Source of the DNA: Pseudomonadota bacterium
GTDB lineage: Bacteria > Pseudomonadota > Alphaproteobacteria > Rhodobacterales > Rhodobacteraceae
Length of the DNA stretch: 64,000 bases
Direction: 5' to 3'
Assembly (NCBI GenBank): GCA_038533575.1
Contig: JBCAYL010000001.1
Span: 1,454,226 to 1,518,225 of the forward strand
The notes below the pieces were generated by a model. That model did no database searches. It had not been told where the DNA came from and worked only from the letters and a program-made list of their open reading frames with translations. Shown here piece by piece: positions 9,771 through 18,497 of this stretch. Made by a program: the position numbers and the translations under genes. Positions within the stretch are counted from its first letter, which is position 1; every line of letters starts with the position of its first letter.

Positions 9771-10358
9771 ATGCGGCACGCCACCATCACCCGCAAAACC
9801 TCCGAAACCGAGATCGAGATCGCGCTCGACCTCGATGGAAGCGGATCTTTCGACAATCAGACGGGGGTCGGCTTCTTCGATCACATGCTCGATCAGCTGG
9901 CACGCCACGCGCTTCTGGATCTCCGCGTCCGGTGTTCGGGCGACCTCCACATCGATGACCACCACACGGTCGAGGACGTGGGAATCGCGATCGGGCAAGC
10001 CCTGACCGAGGCCATGGGCGACAAGCGTGGCATCCGCCGCTACGGCGATTGCCACCTCGCCATGGACGATGCGCTCGTCCGCTGTGCGCTGGACCTGTCA
10101 GGCCGACCCTTCCTCGTGTGGAACTGCGAGATGCCAACGCAAAAGATCGGTTCCTTCGACACCGAGCTCGTGCGGGAATTCTTCCAGGCGCTGTCGACCC
10201 ACGGCGGCATCACGCTCCACGTGGACAAGCTCCACGGGATCAACAGCCACCATATCGCCGAGGCCGCCTTCAAGGCCGTCGCGCGCAGCCTGAGAGATGC
10301 GCTCGACGCAGACCCTCGGAAGGGCGACGCCATCCCCTCGACAAAGGGCATCCTTTGA
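9771..10358 (+). CDS. hisB: Imidazoleglycerol-phosphate dehydratase
   Basis: Histidine biosynthesis, dehydration of imidazole glycerol phosphate to imidazole acetol phosphate; 195 residues, the monofunctional length with no phosphatase domain. Metal-binding repeats are visible: [13 protein letters not shown] and [14 protein letters not shown] in the first half, [22 protein letters not shown] in the second. The start at 9771 has AGGAGAGAGCGCC in front of it, and the longer upstream frame lacks family similarity. The next gene hisH begins one base after the stop, so the two are certainly cotranscribed. Confidence 0.97.
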   Translation: MRHATITRKTSETEIEIALDLDGSGSFDNQTGVGFFDHMLDQLARHALLDLRVRCSGDLHIDDHHTVEDVGIAIGQALTEAMGDKRGIRRYGDCHLAMDDALVRCALDLSGRPFLVWNCEMPTQKIGSFDTELVREFFQALSTHGGITLHVDKLHGINSHHIAEAAFKAVARSLRDALDADPRKGDAIPSTKGIL

Positions 10359-10359
10359 C

Positions 10360-10989
10360 GTGCTGACAGCGCTCATCGACTACGAAAGCGGCAACCTGCA
10401 TTCCGCGGCCAAGGCCTTTGAGCGAATGGCGCGGGAGGCCGATGCCGGGACGGTCATCGTCACCAGCCGCCCGGAGGACGTGGCACGCGCTGACCGCATC
10501 GTTCTACCGGGGGATGGCGCGTTCCCTGCCTGTGCGGCTGCGTTGCGGTCGTCCGGCTGCTTTGACGCCATGGTGGACGCCGTGGAACGCCGCGCGGTGC
10601 CATTCCTCGGGATCTGCGTGGGGATGCAGCTGATGGCGCGCGAGGGCACGGAATACGCACTCACCCCCGGCCTCGGATGGGTGGACGGGCGCGTGGTGCC
10701 CGTGGACGCGCCTGGCCTCAAGGTGCCGCATATGGGCTGGAACGATCTCGTCCTCGGCGCGGCGCATCCCGTGCTCGATGGCATCGCCACCGGCGATCAC
10801 GCCTACTTCGTGCACAGCTATCACATGGAGATGGGCACGTCGTCCGAACGGCTCGCCCACGTGGAATATGGCGGCGACGTCACGGCCGTGGTGGCCAAGG
10901 ACAACCGGATCGGGACGCAGTTTCACCCGGAGAAAAGCCAGGCCACCGGTCTTCGACTGATCTCGAATTTCCTCACCTGGGCGCCCTGA
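10360..10989 (+). CDS. hisH: Imidazole glycerol phosphate synthase, glutamine amidotransferase subunit
   Basis: Glutaminase subunit that supplies ammonia to HisF; 209 residues. Class I amidotransferase features: oxyanion region LPGDGAF, nucleophile in FLGICVGMQLM (Cys about residue 86), and the His/Glu pair in TQFHPEKSQ near the C-terminus. The likely start is GTG at 10360, one base after hisB, giving the conserved opening LTALIDYESGNLHS. An upstream ATG inside hisB in the same frame would add 21 unconserved residues. hisF, its partner, lies 1.3 kb downstream beyond a reverse-strand DUF2147 gene. Confidence 0.96.
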   Translation: MLTALIDYESGNLHSAAKAFERMAREADAGTVIVTSRPEDVARADRIVLPGDGAFPACAAALRSSGCFDAMVDAVERRAVPFLGICVGMQLMAREGTEYALTPGLGWVDGRVVPVDAPGLKVPHMGWNDLVLGAAHPVLDGIATGDHAYFVHSYHMEMGTSSERLAHVEYGGDVTAVVAKDNRIGTQFHPEKSQATGLRLISNFLTWAP

Positions 10990-11019
10990 GGCCGTCGTCG
11001 CCACGTGCCTCAAACGAAA

Positions 11020-11045
11020 AACGGCGCTCGCAAGGGAGCGCCGTT
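11020..11045. terminator. Hairpin between hisH and DUF2147 gene
   Basis: A 10-bp perfect stem AACGGCGCTC / GAGCGCCGTT (11020-11029 and 11036-11045) lies between convergent genes. Reading the minus strand, it is followed by TTTTCGTTTG, so it should terminate the DUF2147 transcript. It also lies 30 bp beyond hisH and may end that transcript. Confidence 0.75.
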
Positions 11046-11066
11046 CCGAAGCCTCTGTGGCCTGCT

Positions 11067-11447
11067 TTAGTTCAGGCGGGTCCAAGTCTGGCCGCGGCAG
11101 ATCGCGCCGCCGAGCACGCAGCCTTCCACCTCCAGTGAATTGCCGCTGAGCTGCATCTTCGAGCGGTAGGTGCGGTCATTGTCCGGCGCCCAGATCGTCC
11201 CGCCGGAATAGGCTCCGCCGCCGTTGGGCGACATGTCGGCGATGATCTGGCGCCCGATGATGGACGTGTTGTCGTTGCCGATCACGTCCGTGATCGTGCC
11301 GCAGATCTTCGTGCCGCACTGGGCGAGGTTCACATGGATGAAGCCGCCGCTTTCGCCCGGCTCGGATTTCCAGTTGCCGAGCACATCGTCGGCCGAGGCC
11401 GCGGTTCCCAGAAGGGCCAGCACGGCCGCTGCGAATGTGGTTTTCAT
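11067..11447 (-). CDS. DUF2147 family periplasmic protein
   Basis: 126-residue exported protein with a signal peptide ending near residue 19 (AAVLALLGTAASA). The mature part carries the DUF2147 pattern: an early GNWKSEPGESGGFIHVNLAQC, CGTKICGTI, and a C-terminal ICRGQTWTR, with two likely disulfide cysteine pairs. Function of the family is not established; it is usually a small secreted beta-sandwich. The start at 11447 has GGAGG 8 bases upstream, and the longer frame does not fit a signal peptide. It sits inside the histidine gene order on the opposite strand, which splits hisBH from hisAFE. Confidence 0.85.
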   Translation of the reverse strand: MKTTFAAAVLALLGTAASADDVLGNWKSEPGESGGFIHVNLAQCGTKICGTITDVIGNDNTSIIGRQIIADMSPNGGGAYSGGTIWAPDNDRTYRSKMQLSGNSLEVEGCVLGGAICRGQTWTRLN

Positions 11448-11506
11448 GTAGGTTACTCCTCCCTGAGTTGACCGCAGCCTGCAGCCGCCCTGCCTGTCAA
11501 TCAAGT

Positions 11507-11516
11507 CTTACGTAAG
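11507..11516. promoter_or_regulatory. Palindrome CTTACGTAAG in the DUF2147/hisA divergent gap
   Basis: A perfect 10-bp palindrome lies 60 bp upstream of DUF2147 and 62 bp upstream of hisA, almost midway between divergent starts. Its symmetry and central location suggest an operator, but no cognate regulator is known to me. Confidence 0.25.
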
Positions 11517-11578
11517 GTCCTTTGCATCCTGCCTTCTCCCATGCTTTAGGGCGCGGGCCTTAGCGAAGGAAGCAAGCG

Positions 11579-12295
11579 ATGATCCTCTACCCCGCCATCG
11601 ATCTGAAGGACGGTCAGGCCGTGCGCCTCCTGCGCGGGGAGATGGACCAAGCCACCGTGTTCAGCGACGCGCCCGCGGCGCAGGCCAAGGAGTTTGAAGG
11701 CGCCGGCTGCCAATGGCTTCACCTCGTCGATCTCAATGGCGCCTTCGCCGGAGAGCCGGTCAATGGCGCTGCGGTCGAGGCCATCCTCGCGGCGACGTCC
11801 GTTCCGGCGCAGCTCGGCGGTGGCATCCGCGACATGGCGACGATCGAGACCTGGCTCACCAAGGGCCTCGCCCGCGTCATCCTCGGGACCGTTGCGGTGG
11901 AGGACCCTGCTCTCGTCCGCGACGCCGCGCGGGCGTTTCCCGGCAAAGTCGCGGTGGGTCTTGATGCGCGCGCCGGGCGGGTGGCCACACGAGGATGGGC
12001 AGAAGAGACCGACGTCACGGTCACCGATCTCGCCAAGACGTTCGAAGACGCCGGCGTCGCGGCGATCATCTACACAGACATCGACCGGGACGGCGCCATG
12101 GGCGGGCCCAACGTGGCTGCGACAGAGGCCCTCGCCCGGGCGGTGGACCTGCCCGTCATTGCCTCCGGTGGCGTGTCCTCGATCGACGATCTGATGGCGC
12201 TTCGGGATACCGGCGTCATCGCCGGGGCGATCTCCGGGCGGGCGCTCTACGAAGGGGCTATCGACCTCAAGGCGGCACTGAGCGCCCTGGCCTGA
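11579..12295 (+). CDS. hisA: Phosphoribosylformimino-5-aminoimidazole carboxamide ribotide isomerase
   Basis: Histidine pathway isomerase (Amadori rearrangement of ProFAR to PRFAR), a 238-residue TIM barrel. The first strand [17 protein letters not shown] contains the catalytic Asp8; the second acid lies in [14 protein letters not shown] on the opposite half. Phosphate-binding loops GGGIRD and ASGGVSS are present. GAAGGA precedes the ATG at 11579. hisF follows 38 bp downstream, consistent with one transcript hisA-hisF-hisE. Confidence 0.97.
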   Translation: MILYPAIDLKDGQAVRLLRGEMDQATVFSDAPAAQAKEFEGAGCQWLHLVDLNGAFAGEPVNGAAVEAILAATSVPAQLGGGIRDMATIETWLTKGLARVILGTVAVEDPALVRDAARAFPGKVAVGLDARAGRVATRGWAEETDVTVTDLAKTFEDAGVAAIIYTDIDRDGAMGGPNVAATEALARAVDLPVIASGGVSSIDDLMALRDTGVIAGAISGRALYEGAIDLKAALSALA

Positions 12296-12333
12296 GGCTT
12301 TCCGAGACGCTCGCGATAGGCTAAGCCGCCGCC

Positions 12334-13098
12334 ATGCTGAAAGTGCGCATCATTCCCTGCCTCGACGTCGCCGATGGGCGCGTGGTCAAAGGCGTGAACT
12401 TTGTCGACCTCCGCGATGCCGGTGATCCCGTGGAGGCTGCCCGCGCCTATGATGCAGCGGGTGCGGACGAGCTTTGCTTTCTCGATATCCACGCCACCCA
12501 CGAGAACCGCGGCACGATGTTCGATACCGTGCGCCGCACGGCGGAGAGCTGCTTTATCCCGCTCACGGTGGGCGGGGGCGTGCGAACACACGAGGACGTG
12601 CGGGCCCTCCTCCTCGCCGGGGCGGACAAGGTCAGCTTCAATTCCGCCGCTGTCGCGAACCCCGATGTTCTCTCCGAGGCGGCGGACCGCTTCGGCAGCC
12701 AGTGCATCGTCTGCGCCATCGACGCCAAATCCGTGGCCGACGACCGATGGGAGATCTTCACGCATGGCGGCCGCCGACCCACCGGCATAGACGCCGTCGA
12801 ATTCGCGCGAACCGTCACGGAGAAAGGCGCAGGCGAGATCCTTCTGACCTCCATGGACCGCGACGGAACCCGGGCGGGCTTCAACCTGCCCTTGACCAAG
12901 GCCATTTCGGAGGCGGTCGACGTCCCCGTCATCGCCTCCGGCGGCGTCGGTACGCTCGACCACCTCGTCGAGGGCGTGACAAAAGGCGGGGCCAGCGCGG
13001 TCCTCGCGGCCTCGATCTTCCATTTTGGAGACTTCACGATCCGCGAGGCCAAGGCACATATGGCCGCCGCAGGCCTGCCCATGAGGCTCGCGGCATGA
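12334..13098 (+). CDS. hisF: Imidazole glycerol phosphate synthase cyclase subunit
   Basis: Cyclase half of IGP synthase, converting PRFAR plus ammonia (from HisH) to imidazole glycerol phosphate and AICAR; 254-residue TIM barrel. Catalytic Asp11 lies in [20 protein letters not shown]; the second catalytic Asp is in [12 protein letters not shown]. Phosphate-binding GGGVRTHED and ASGGVGT loops are intact. Its stop overlaps the hisE start by four bases (ATGA), which indicates coupled translation. Confidence 0.97.
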   Translation: MLKVRIIPCLDVADGRVVKGVNFVDLRDAGDPVEAARAYDAAGADELCFLDIHATHENRGTMFDTVRRTAESCFIPLTVGGGVRTHEDVRALLLAGADKVSFNSAAVANPDVLSEAADRFGSQCIVCAIDAKSVADDRWEIFTHGGRRPTGIDAVEFARTVTEKGAGEILLTSMDRDGTRAGFNLPLTKAISEAVDVPVIASGGVGTLDHLVEGVTKGGASAVLAASIFHFGDFTIREAKAHMAAAGLPMRLAA

Positions 13099-13400
13099 GC
13101 CTCAAGGGTCTGGCAGACACGATCGCCGCACGAAAAGCCGCCGAGCCCGATAGCTCGTGGACGGCAAAGCTCCTGTCGCAGGGGCCCGAGAAATGCGCGG
13201 AGAAGTTCGGCGAAGAGGCGGTGGAGGCCGTCATCGAGGCCGTGAAGGGAGACCGGGAGCGGCTCACGGCCGAGGCCGCGGATGTCCTTTACCACCTCCT
13301 CGTCATGCTGGCCTCACGCGACGTCTCACTTGAGGACGTCGAGGCAGAACTGAGCCGGCGCGCCGGGACCTCCGGCATCGAGGAAAAGGCAAGCCGATAA
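13095..13400 (+). CDS. hisE: Phosphoribosyl-ATP diphosphatase
   Basis: 101-residue MazG-like pyrophosphohydrolase that removes pyrophosphate from PR-ATP, the second histidine step; monofunctional, not fused to HisI. Helices [20 protein letters not shown] and [13 protein letters not shown], with the acidic cluster [16 protein letters not shown], are the family signature. ATG overlaps hisF by four bases. A GC-rich hairpin follows five bases after the stop. Confidence 0.96.
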   Translation: MSLKGLADTIAARKAAEPDSSWTAKLLSQGPEKCAEKFGEEAVEAVIEAVKGDRERLTAEAADVLYHLLVMLASRDVSLEDVEAELSRRAGTSGIEEKASR

Positions 13401-13404
13401 AAAA

Positions 13405-13428
13405 ACGCCCGGGTTCAGGCCCGGGCGT
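13405..13428. terminator. Hairpin after hisE
   Basis: Nine-bp perfect stem ACGCCCGGG / CCCGGGCGT with loop TTCAGG, preceded by an A run on the plus strand. It lies immediately after hisE and about 115 bp beyond the end of the convergent YHS gene. The U-run falls on the minus-strand side, so it can serve both transcripts. Confidence 0.75.
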
Positions 13429-13544
13429 GGAGTGCGGAACGAGGGACAGTGTATGTCGCTCGGGTGTTCCTCTCCGGCGACGCAGTAGAAATATGCACGG
13501 CCGCCCCGGACACTAGGCCCGGTCAGCAAACCGTGATCGGCGCC

Positions 13545-14003
13545 TCAGGCGCTCAAGACGCTGGGCCAGTTGCGATCACCCTCGGCGATGTTGCCGGGGA
13601 TGTCGCGGGACCAAAGTGTCCGGACGGCGCGGTTGAAGTTGAGGTAGAGCTTGCCGTCGTGGACGGTCCAGGCATTCGGCGATGTCGAGGCGGTGTAGCC
13701 GCGCGACACGGCATAGGCGCAGTAGCCGCCGTACTGGGGCGCGAAAGCATCGGGATCTGCTGCGAAGAGATCGCGGTTCTCCGCGGAGGCAAAGTGGAAC
13801 GTCGCGCCCATGTGCTCCGCGCTGAACTCGGTGGAGCCCTCCACCGGCTTTTCCTCCGTGAAATAGGCCACCGGGTCGTAGCCATTGATCGCCACGCCCC
13901 CCTCGGCAAAGACCGGAGGCTCTTCAGCCATGGCGGGTGTTGCAAGGGACAGGGCGAGCGGGGCTGCGGCGCTGGCGGCGAGGAAGGTGCGGCGGGTGAT
14001 CAT
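13545..14003 (-). CDS. Tat-exported YHS domain protein
   Basis: 152 residues. The N-terminus MITRRTFLAASAAAPLAL is a twin-arginine signal with likely cleavage after ATPAMA (about residue 26). The body is a YHS-type domain: INGYDPVAYF near residue 39, MGATFHFASAENRDLFAADP, and YGGYCAYAVSRG with its single conserved Cys. YHS domains occur in metal-handling or redox proteins, but the role here is unknown. Translation starts at 14003. Convergent with hisE. Confidence 0.85.
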   Translation of the reverse strand: MITRRTFLAASAAAPLALSLATPAMAEEPPVFAEGGVAINGYDPVAYFTEEKPVEGSTEFSAEHMGATFHFASAENRDLFAADPDAFAPQYGGYCAYAVSRGYTASTSPNAWTVHDGKLYLNFNRAVRTLWSRDIPGNIAEGDRNWPSVLSA

Positions 14004-14133
14004 GATGGGCTCCGGGGATCAGTCGTGGTGTGAAGGTCGGTGTCTGATGCCCCAAAGATGCGCGCCGAAGCGTCTCTTATGAAGCCACTTCACCGACCCG
14101 TGAGGCCCCGAGACCCCGGCGCGAGCGATTGTT

Positions 14134-14433
14134 TCAGTCGATGATGTCTTCGATGACGTCGAACAGCTCTTCCATGATCTTCATGCCGAAGCCCTTCTTT
14201 TTCTTGCGCTTTTTGGGCTTTCGGTAGCTTTCGTAATAGTCGCGTTTGTCCTGCTTCGGCGGGCGGCTGCGCTTGACCTCTCCCGAGGCCTTGGCATCGC
14301 GTTTCGGTAACATCTTCAGGTCATGAAGCGGCGCGCCACAGGAGGAGCACGCCAGCTCGTGGCGATGACTGCCGCGCAATACGAGCGCGGCGCGGGTGCC
14401 GCAATAGCAGCAGGTGGCGACTTTCTTATCCAT
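14134..14433 (-). CDS. Small zinc-ribbon protein of unknown function
   Basis: 99 residues. Cysteines at 8, 9, 11 and 29, 32 (TCCYCG and CSSCGAP) look like a zinc ribbon. A middle basic stretch (KPKKRKKKKGFGMK) and an acidic tail ending EELFDVIEDIID follow. I do not recognise a named function; a nucleic-acid-binding role would fit the zinc ribbon and lysine run but is inference. The start at 14433 overlaps the end of the rRNA methyltransferase gene by eight bases, implying coupling; an ATG four codons earlier (14445) is possible. Confidence 0.75.
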   Translation of the reverse strand: MDKKVATCCYCGTRAALVLRGSHRHELACSSCGAPLHDLKMLPKRDAKASGEVKRSRPPKQDKRDYYESYRKPKKRKKKKGFGMKIMEELFDVIEDIID

Positions 14434-15196
14434 GTCGAGAGGCATATAGGGCGATCGCGGCGGCATTTGAGACGTTGAGTGAGCCGAAATCGCCTGCCGC
14501 GGGCACTTTGAGCAGCCGGTCACAGGTCGTCTTGGTCAGGTCACGCAGGCCGGGTCCCTCCGCTCCGAGGGCGAGCGCCAGGGGCCCCTCCTCTGCGAGG
14601 CCGCGCGTGTCGTCCCCCGCCTCACCGTCAAGGCCCACCACGTGATAGCCCATGTCCTTCAGCTCGCCCATCGCCTGCGCGAGGTTGCGCACGCGGAGGT
14701 AGGGCTGCCGCTCGAGCGCGCCGGAGGCCGTCTTGGCAAGCGCGCCCGTTTCAGGCGCGGCATGGCGCAGCGTCCCGATGACAGCCCGCGCTCCGAAGAC
14801 CTCTGCCGAACGCAGGATCGCTCCGACATTGTGAGGATCGGACACACGGTCGAGGAGGAGCACCCGGGGCTTGGCCTCGCCGCGCGGGGCGCAGACCTCC
14901 GACAGGCTGCCCCAGTCCAGCGGCTTCACCTCGAGCGCGGCACCCTGATGCACGGAGCCCGCATCGATCGGCACGTCGAATTTCCGCGCATCGACGATCT
15001 CCGGGGCCATGCCGCTTTCGGCCACGGCCTCGGCAAGCCGGTCAGCGGCGTTCTTCGTGAGGACGAGACGAAGCCGCTCCCGGCGCGGATTGAGAAGCGC
15101 GTCGCGCACCGCATGAATGCCGAAGAGCCACAGGGTCGCAGCCTCCGAGGCGCGCTTGCCCCGCTCTTTCTCGATGACCCATTTCGGCTTCTTCAT
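14426..15196 (-). CDS. rlmB: 23S rRNA 2'-O-methyltransferase, SpoU/TrmH family (RlmB-like)
   Basis: 256-residue SAM-dependent SPOUT methyltransferase. N-terminal substrate-binding part LWLFGIHAVRDALLNPRRE, then the knotted catalytic domain with motif 1 SDPHNVGAILRSAEVFGA, motif 2 LALALGAEGPGL and motif 3 SLNVSNAAAIALY. RlmB methylates G2251 in 23S rRNA in Escherichia; substrate here is inferred from family length and N-terminal domain. Next to tRNA-Tyr on the opposite strand. Confidence 0.88.
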   Translation of the reverse strand: MKKPKWVIEKERGKRASEAATLWLFGIHAVRDALLNPRRERLRLVLTKNAADRLAEAVAESGMAPEIVDARKFDVPIDAGSVHQGAALEVKPLDWGSLSEVCAPRGEAKPRVLLLDRVSDPHNVGAILRSAEVFGARAVIGTLRHAAPETGALAKTASGALERQPYLRVRNLAQAMGELKDMGYHVVGLDGEAGDDTRGLAEEGPLALALGAEGPGLRDLTKTTCDRLLKVPAAGDFGSLNVSNAAAIALYASRHG

Positions 15197-15289
15197 GCCC
15201 GCGTCCCTAGCGCCCGTTCCGGGAAGAAACCAGTGGCGGCTTTTTCATGTTGACCCTCCCCGGCGGCCCGATTAGCACCCGCCAGCAGT

Positions 15290-15373
15290 GGGCGACAGGC
15301 CGCAAGGTGTGGCAGGGGACTGTAACTCCCTCGCGGAGACGCACGCCTGGTTCGATTCCAGGGTCGCCCACCA
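15290..15373 (+). tRNA. tRNA-Tyr (GTA anticodon)
   Basis: Class II tRNA, 84 nt including the encoded CCA. Acceptor GGGCGAC / GTCGCCC with discriminator A, anticodon stem around loop CTGTAAC with GTA at 15322-15324, long variable arm (CGCGGAGACGCACG region) and T-arm CCTGG/CCAGG with TTCGATT. No integrated element is visible beside it. Confidence 0.96.
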
Positions 15374-15388
15374 CTTCACTCCAAGATG

Positions 15389-16801
15389 TCAGAGCGAGGC
15401 GGCCGCCAGTGACTGGTAGAACGCCTCGGCTTCCGCCATGAGCTGGGCGTCGAAGAGATGCGTCGGCGCGTCATCCGATCCCGCGCGGAAGTAGGTGCTG
15501 AAATCCTGCTTGGACGCGAGATTGAGGGTCCCGAGCAGGGCCTGCATCGTTTCGTTTGGCGCGGCGCGCAGGCGGTTCTGATCCACGAGGATGGCGCCCT
15601 CGCGGTGGGCAGACACATGGCGGAAGGCAGCGATCCAGTAGGCGAGCCAGTAGTCCGGCATGTCGGGCGTGAGCCCGTCGAAAGCACCCTCGAAACCCAG
15701 TCGCTTGTGCAATGCGCCAAACTCGAAATGACCGATATCGGCCATGTATTTTCGGCCGAATTCGTCGGTCTTGTGCCGCTCCGTGAAGCGTTGGTGTTGC
15801 CGCATGAGCGATGCGGCATGCGCGGCCGGGTGCCGGACGGGGATCACGATCTGCGCGCCCGGAAACATCTCTGGCAGAATATCGAGGCGGGCGATGTTGG
15901 CATTGTTCTTGGAAAGATACCGGCCGCCGGGCGCGCGGAGCGCCGTGACCTTCTGAAAGGCATGGCGGAGGGCGGTGGTCTTTTCCGCATCGGTATCCCT
16001 CCAAAGCGGGATCACTGGCACCTCGTATGCCTCGGGCCAATGCTGGATCCAGTAGACCTCGTCGAAGGCTTCGGCGCTGTCGAGGTCGATCTCCATCCCA
16101 TCTCCGTGGGCGCGTTCGGTCCGCGTCACCTGACGCTTGCCGGAGAGGGCATCCCAGAGGATCGGGGCCGTCACGAAAGGCATGTCTCGGTAGCGCAGGG
16201 TCGCGGTGCCGGGCACCGTCGCCAGGGCGTTGAGCAGGGCTGTCGTTCCGCCCCGCGCCAGTGACGTCACAAAGATCGGGGCGTCCATCTCCGCGGCGTT
16301 GATGCGGCGCGCGAAGAGGCGGTCCTCGATGCGCGACAGGCCCCGCTGCAGGGCGGGGCTCGCAAAGGCGAGATTGTGCAGCGTCTGATCGCCCGCACCG
16401 CTCTCCCGCTCCTGTCCGCGGCTCAGGGTCCAGGCCGAGGCACAGGCCACGAGCGACACGGCAAGAATGAAGTCGACACGAAGCAGCACGTCGAATGAGG
16501 CCGCGCTTGGCACGAGCCCCAGCTGCGCGGCCGCGTATATGGGAAGGGCCGCGGCACCGAGCGCCGCCGCCATGCGCCACAGGATCGCCCACGCGCGGCG
16601 GAAGAGCGCGAAACCGGCCTGCCGGACGGCGCGCTCCTTGGCATCATCATCGAGGCTTGGGTCGAACATGGCGGAGAGCCCGCCGGTCACCTCGCCGGCC
16701 ATGCCGCCCACGACACTCAGAACCCGCGCCCGCCACAGGGCATAGGCAAATCCCGCCACCGCGAGGAGCGCGATGACGAGCGGAGCCATGCTCGCGTCCA
16801 T
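15389..16801 (-). CDS. Membrane-anchored PAPS-dependent sulfotransferase
   Basis: 470 residues. N-terminal membrane portion with hydrophobic segments at about 5-24, 72-95 and 103-125, then a cytosolic sulfotransferase domain. The 5'-phosphosulfate-binding loop is TSLARGGTTALLNAL at about 179-193, and the 3'-phosphate motif is VIPVRHPAAHAASL at about 319-332 with Arg323 and Ser331. The family transfers sulfate from PAPS to carbohydrates or other hydroxyls; acceptor unknown. The fusion to membrane segments suggests work at the inner membrane face. The next gene upstream (65-residue membrane protein) ends one base before this start, so they form an operon. Confidence 0.85.
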   Translation of the reverse strand: MDASMAPLVIALLAVAGFAYALWRARVLSVVGGMAGEVTGGLSAMFDPSLDDDAKERAVRQAGFALFRRAWAILWRMAAALGAAALPIYAAAQLGLVPSAASFDVLLRVDFILAVSLVACASAWTLSRGQERESGAGDQTLHNLAFASPALQRGLSRIEDRLFARRINAAEMDAPIFVTSLARGGTTALLNALATVPGTATLRYRDMPFVTAPILWDALSGKRQVTRTERAHGDGMEIDLDSAEAFDEVYWIQHWPEAYEVPVIPLWRDTDAEKTTALRHAFQKVTALRAPGGRYLSKNNANIARLDILPEMFPGAQIVIPVRHPAAHAASLMRQHQRFTERHKTDEFGRKYMADIGHFEFGALHKRLGFEGAFDGLTPDMPDYWLAYWIAAFRHVSAHREGAILVDQNRLRAAPNETMQALLGTLNLASKQDFSTYFRAGSDDAPTHLFDAQLMAEAEAFYQSLAAASL

Positions 16802-16802
16802 G

Positions 16803-17000
16803 TTAGTCCTGTGCGGCTGCTTTGCGCGCTTTCAGCGCGCGCTTGATCGGGAAGTAGAGAAAGCCCGCGATCAGCAGGACGACCCCGGCCAAGACGGCCA
16901 CGGCCGCGAGGATCGCGCCGGCACCTGCGCCGGGGCCCACATAGGCCTGCGCAGGGGCGGCGATGAGCGCGAAAAGAGCGATCAGGGAAAGATTCTTCAT
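16803..17000 (-). CDS. 65-residue membrane protein with YVGPGAGAG motif
   Basis: Signal peptide MKNLSLIALFALIAAPAQA, then YVGPGAGAGAILAAVAVLAG and one transmembrane helix, ending in a basic cytoplasmic tail (KRALKARKAAAQ). GGAGG lies 7-8 bases before ATG at 17000. The frame continues upstream but without similarity. It ends one base before the sulfotransferase starts, so it is probably its small membrane partner; the biochemical role is unknown. Confidence 0.7.
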   Translation of the reverse strand: MKNLSLIALFALIAAPAQAYVGPGAGAGAILAAVAVLAGVVLLIAGFLYFPIKRALKARKAAAQD

Positions 17001-17215
17001 TGCTTTGCCTCCAAGTCGGCGCCTCGACACGGGCACCGTTCCAGTCCGCAGGAGAAAAGCCGTGAAAAGCGCGCATTTTTGCGGTTCGAAATGCGGCGAA
17101 ATCAGGGCATTTCCCGCGGCCACGGCCGTGCAAAGGGCTGGCTTGGTGGCCGCGAACCGGGCATTATCGGCGCAACGACACGTGGCAACACGGCGACCGA
17201 GAGCAGCGAGGCATC

Positions 17216-18493
17216 ATGGCAGAAAACCAGGGCGACAGGATCGCGCGCGCGATCTCACGAGGCGCGGGCCTTCTCATCATTGCGGGTCTGATCTACGCGC
17301 TGGGGGCACGGGCCGAGCGCAACGATGCCTGGCCGCTGAGTTCCGTTCGAGACGCGACGACGATCATCACCGGCCTCATCCGGGACGGGGAAGTGATCCC
17401 GCCCGGCCGCCGCGTCCCCGCCCCTGCCGGCGCGCCGCGCGAGCGGGTCACGTTTCACGATGCAGGCGCGGCCGTGGGCGAGGGTCACTATGCGCTTCTC
17501 GGCTGGGACGTGGCCGCGGGGCATTACGGGCTTTTCTTCCATGCCATCGACGGCACTCTGCTTCACACCACGCCCATCGACGAGATGAGCTTTGATGCGC
17601 GCGCCGAGCACAATTCCAACGCGCCCCACGCCATGCAGATGCTCCCCGATGGCTCCGTGCTGGTGAGCTTCGACTGGCTGGGCACGGTCGCGCGGCTCGA
17701 CGCATGCGGAAATCCTGTCTGGCAGCGGGAGGGCTTTTATCACCATTCCTTCGAACCCGCCGCCGACGGCGGCATTTGGACATGGTGGGGAGAGCTCACC
17801 GCCTACGGTCAGATCCAGGACATCCTGAAGTTTGACCCGGAGACCGGCGAGGACATCACGCGCATTTCCTTCACCGAGGACGTCGTCATGCGGGACGCGC
17901 AATCCGCGCTTCTCTATTCCTTCCTGCCGGGCGCCGCGTTCACGCCCGACGACGAGAACCCGCTGGATATCTTTCACCCCAATGATGCCGAGGAGCTCCT
18001 GCCGGAGATGGCAGACGCCTTTCCGATGCTTGCCGCAGGCGATCTCATGCTGTCGATCCGGGAGCTCGATCTCGTGACGATCATCGACCCGGAGACCGGC
18101 GAAACGAAGTGGTCTCAACAGGGGCCGTGGCTCAAGCAGCACGATCCGGATTTCCTCCCGGACGGGACGATCTCGGTGTACAACAACAGCCGCTTCCGCC
18201 CGAACTCGTCGATCATGGTCATCGATCCGACGACCCGCGAGGTGACGAATCCGATCCCCGGCCTCGACGTGCCCTTCAAGAGCGCCTTCCGCGGCAAGCA
18301 CCAGCATCTGCCCAACGGCAACATCCTCATCACCATCCCGGAACAGGGGCAGGTGCTCGAAGTCACCGCGGACGGCGCCGTGGCGGTCGAATTCAACAAC
18401 CCGGCAGCCCGAGAGGGCTTCAACGAGGATATCGTCAACGCGAAATGGTACGCCCCGGGATACTTCGAGACCCTGCCCGCTTGCGGGGGCTAG
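17216..18493 (+). CDS. Arylsulfotransferase (ASST) family beta-propeller protein
   Basis: 425 residues. A single N-terminal hydrophobic segment (about 16-32, GAGLLIIAGLIYALGA) looks like an uncleaved anchor, placing the rest in the periplasm. The body shows propeller blade signatures repeated as LPDGSVLVS, FLPDGTISVYN and HLPNGNILIT, with conserved histidines in EHNSNAPHA, YHHSF, QHDPDF and KHQHL, and the terminal NAKWYAPGYF. ASST enzymes move sulfate between phenolic donors and acceptors without PAPS. Whether this member is catalytic is not shown by the sequence. It is divergent from the sulfotransferase operon and four bases upstream of the next gene. Confidence 0.82.
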   Translation: MAENQGDRIARAISRGAGLLIIAGLIYALGARAERNDAWPLSSVRDATTIITGLIRDGEVIPPGRRVPAPAGAPRERVTFHDAGAAVGEGHYALLGWDVAAGHYGLFFHAIDGTLLHTTPIDEMSFDARAEHNSNAPHAMQMLPDGSVLVSFDWLGTVARLDACGNPVWQREGFYHHSFEPAADGGIWTWWGELTAYGQIQDILKFDPETGEDITRISFTEDVVMRDAQSALLYSFLPGAAFTPDDENPLDIFHPNDAEELLPEMADAFPMLAAGDLMLSIRELDLVTIIDPETGETKWSQQGPWLKQHDPDFLPDGTISVYNNSRFRPNSSIMVIDPTTREVTNPIPGLDVPFKSAFRGKHQHLPNGNILITIPEQGQVLEVTADGAVAVEFNNPAAREGFNEDIVNAKWYAPGYFETLPACGG

Positions 18494-18497
18494 GCGA

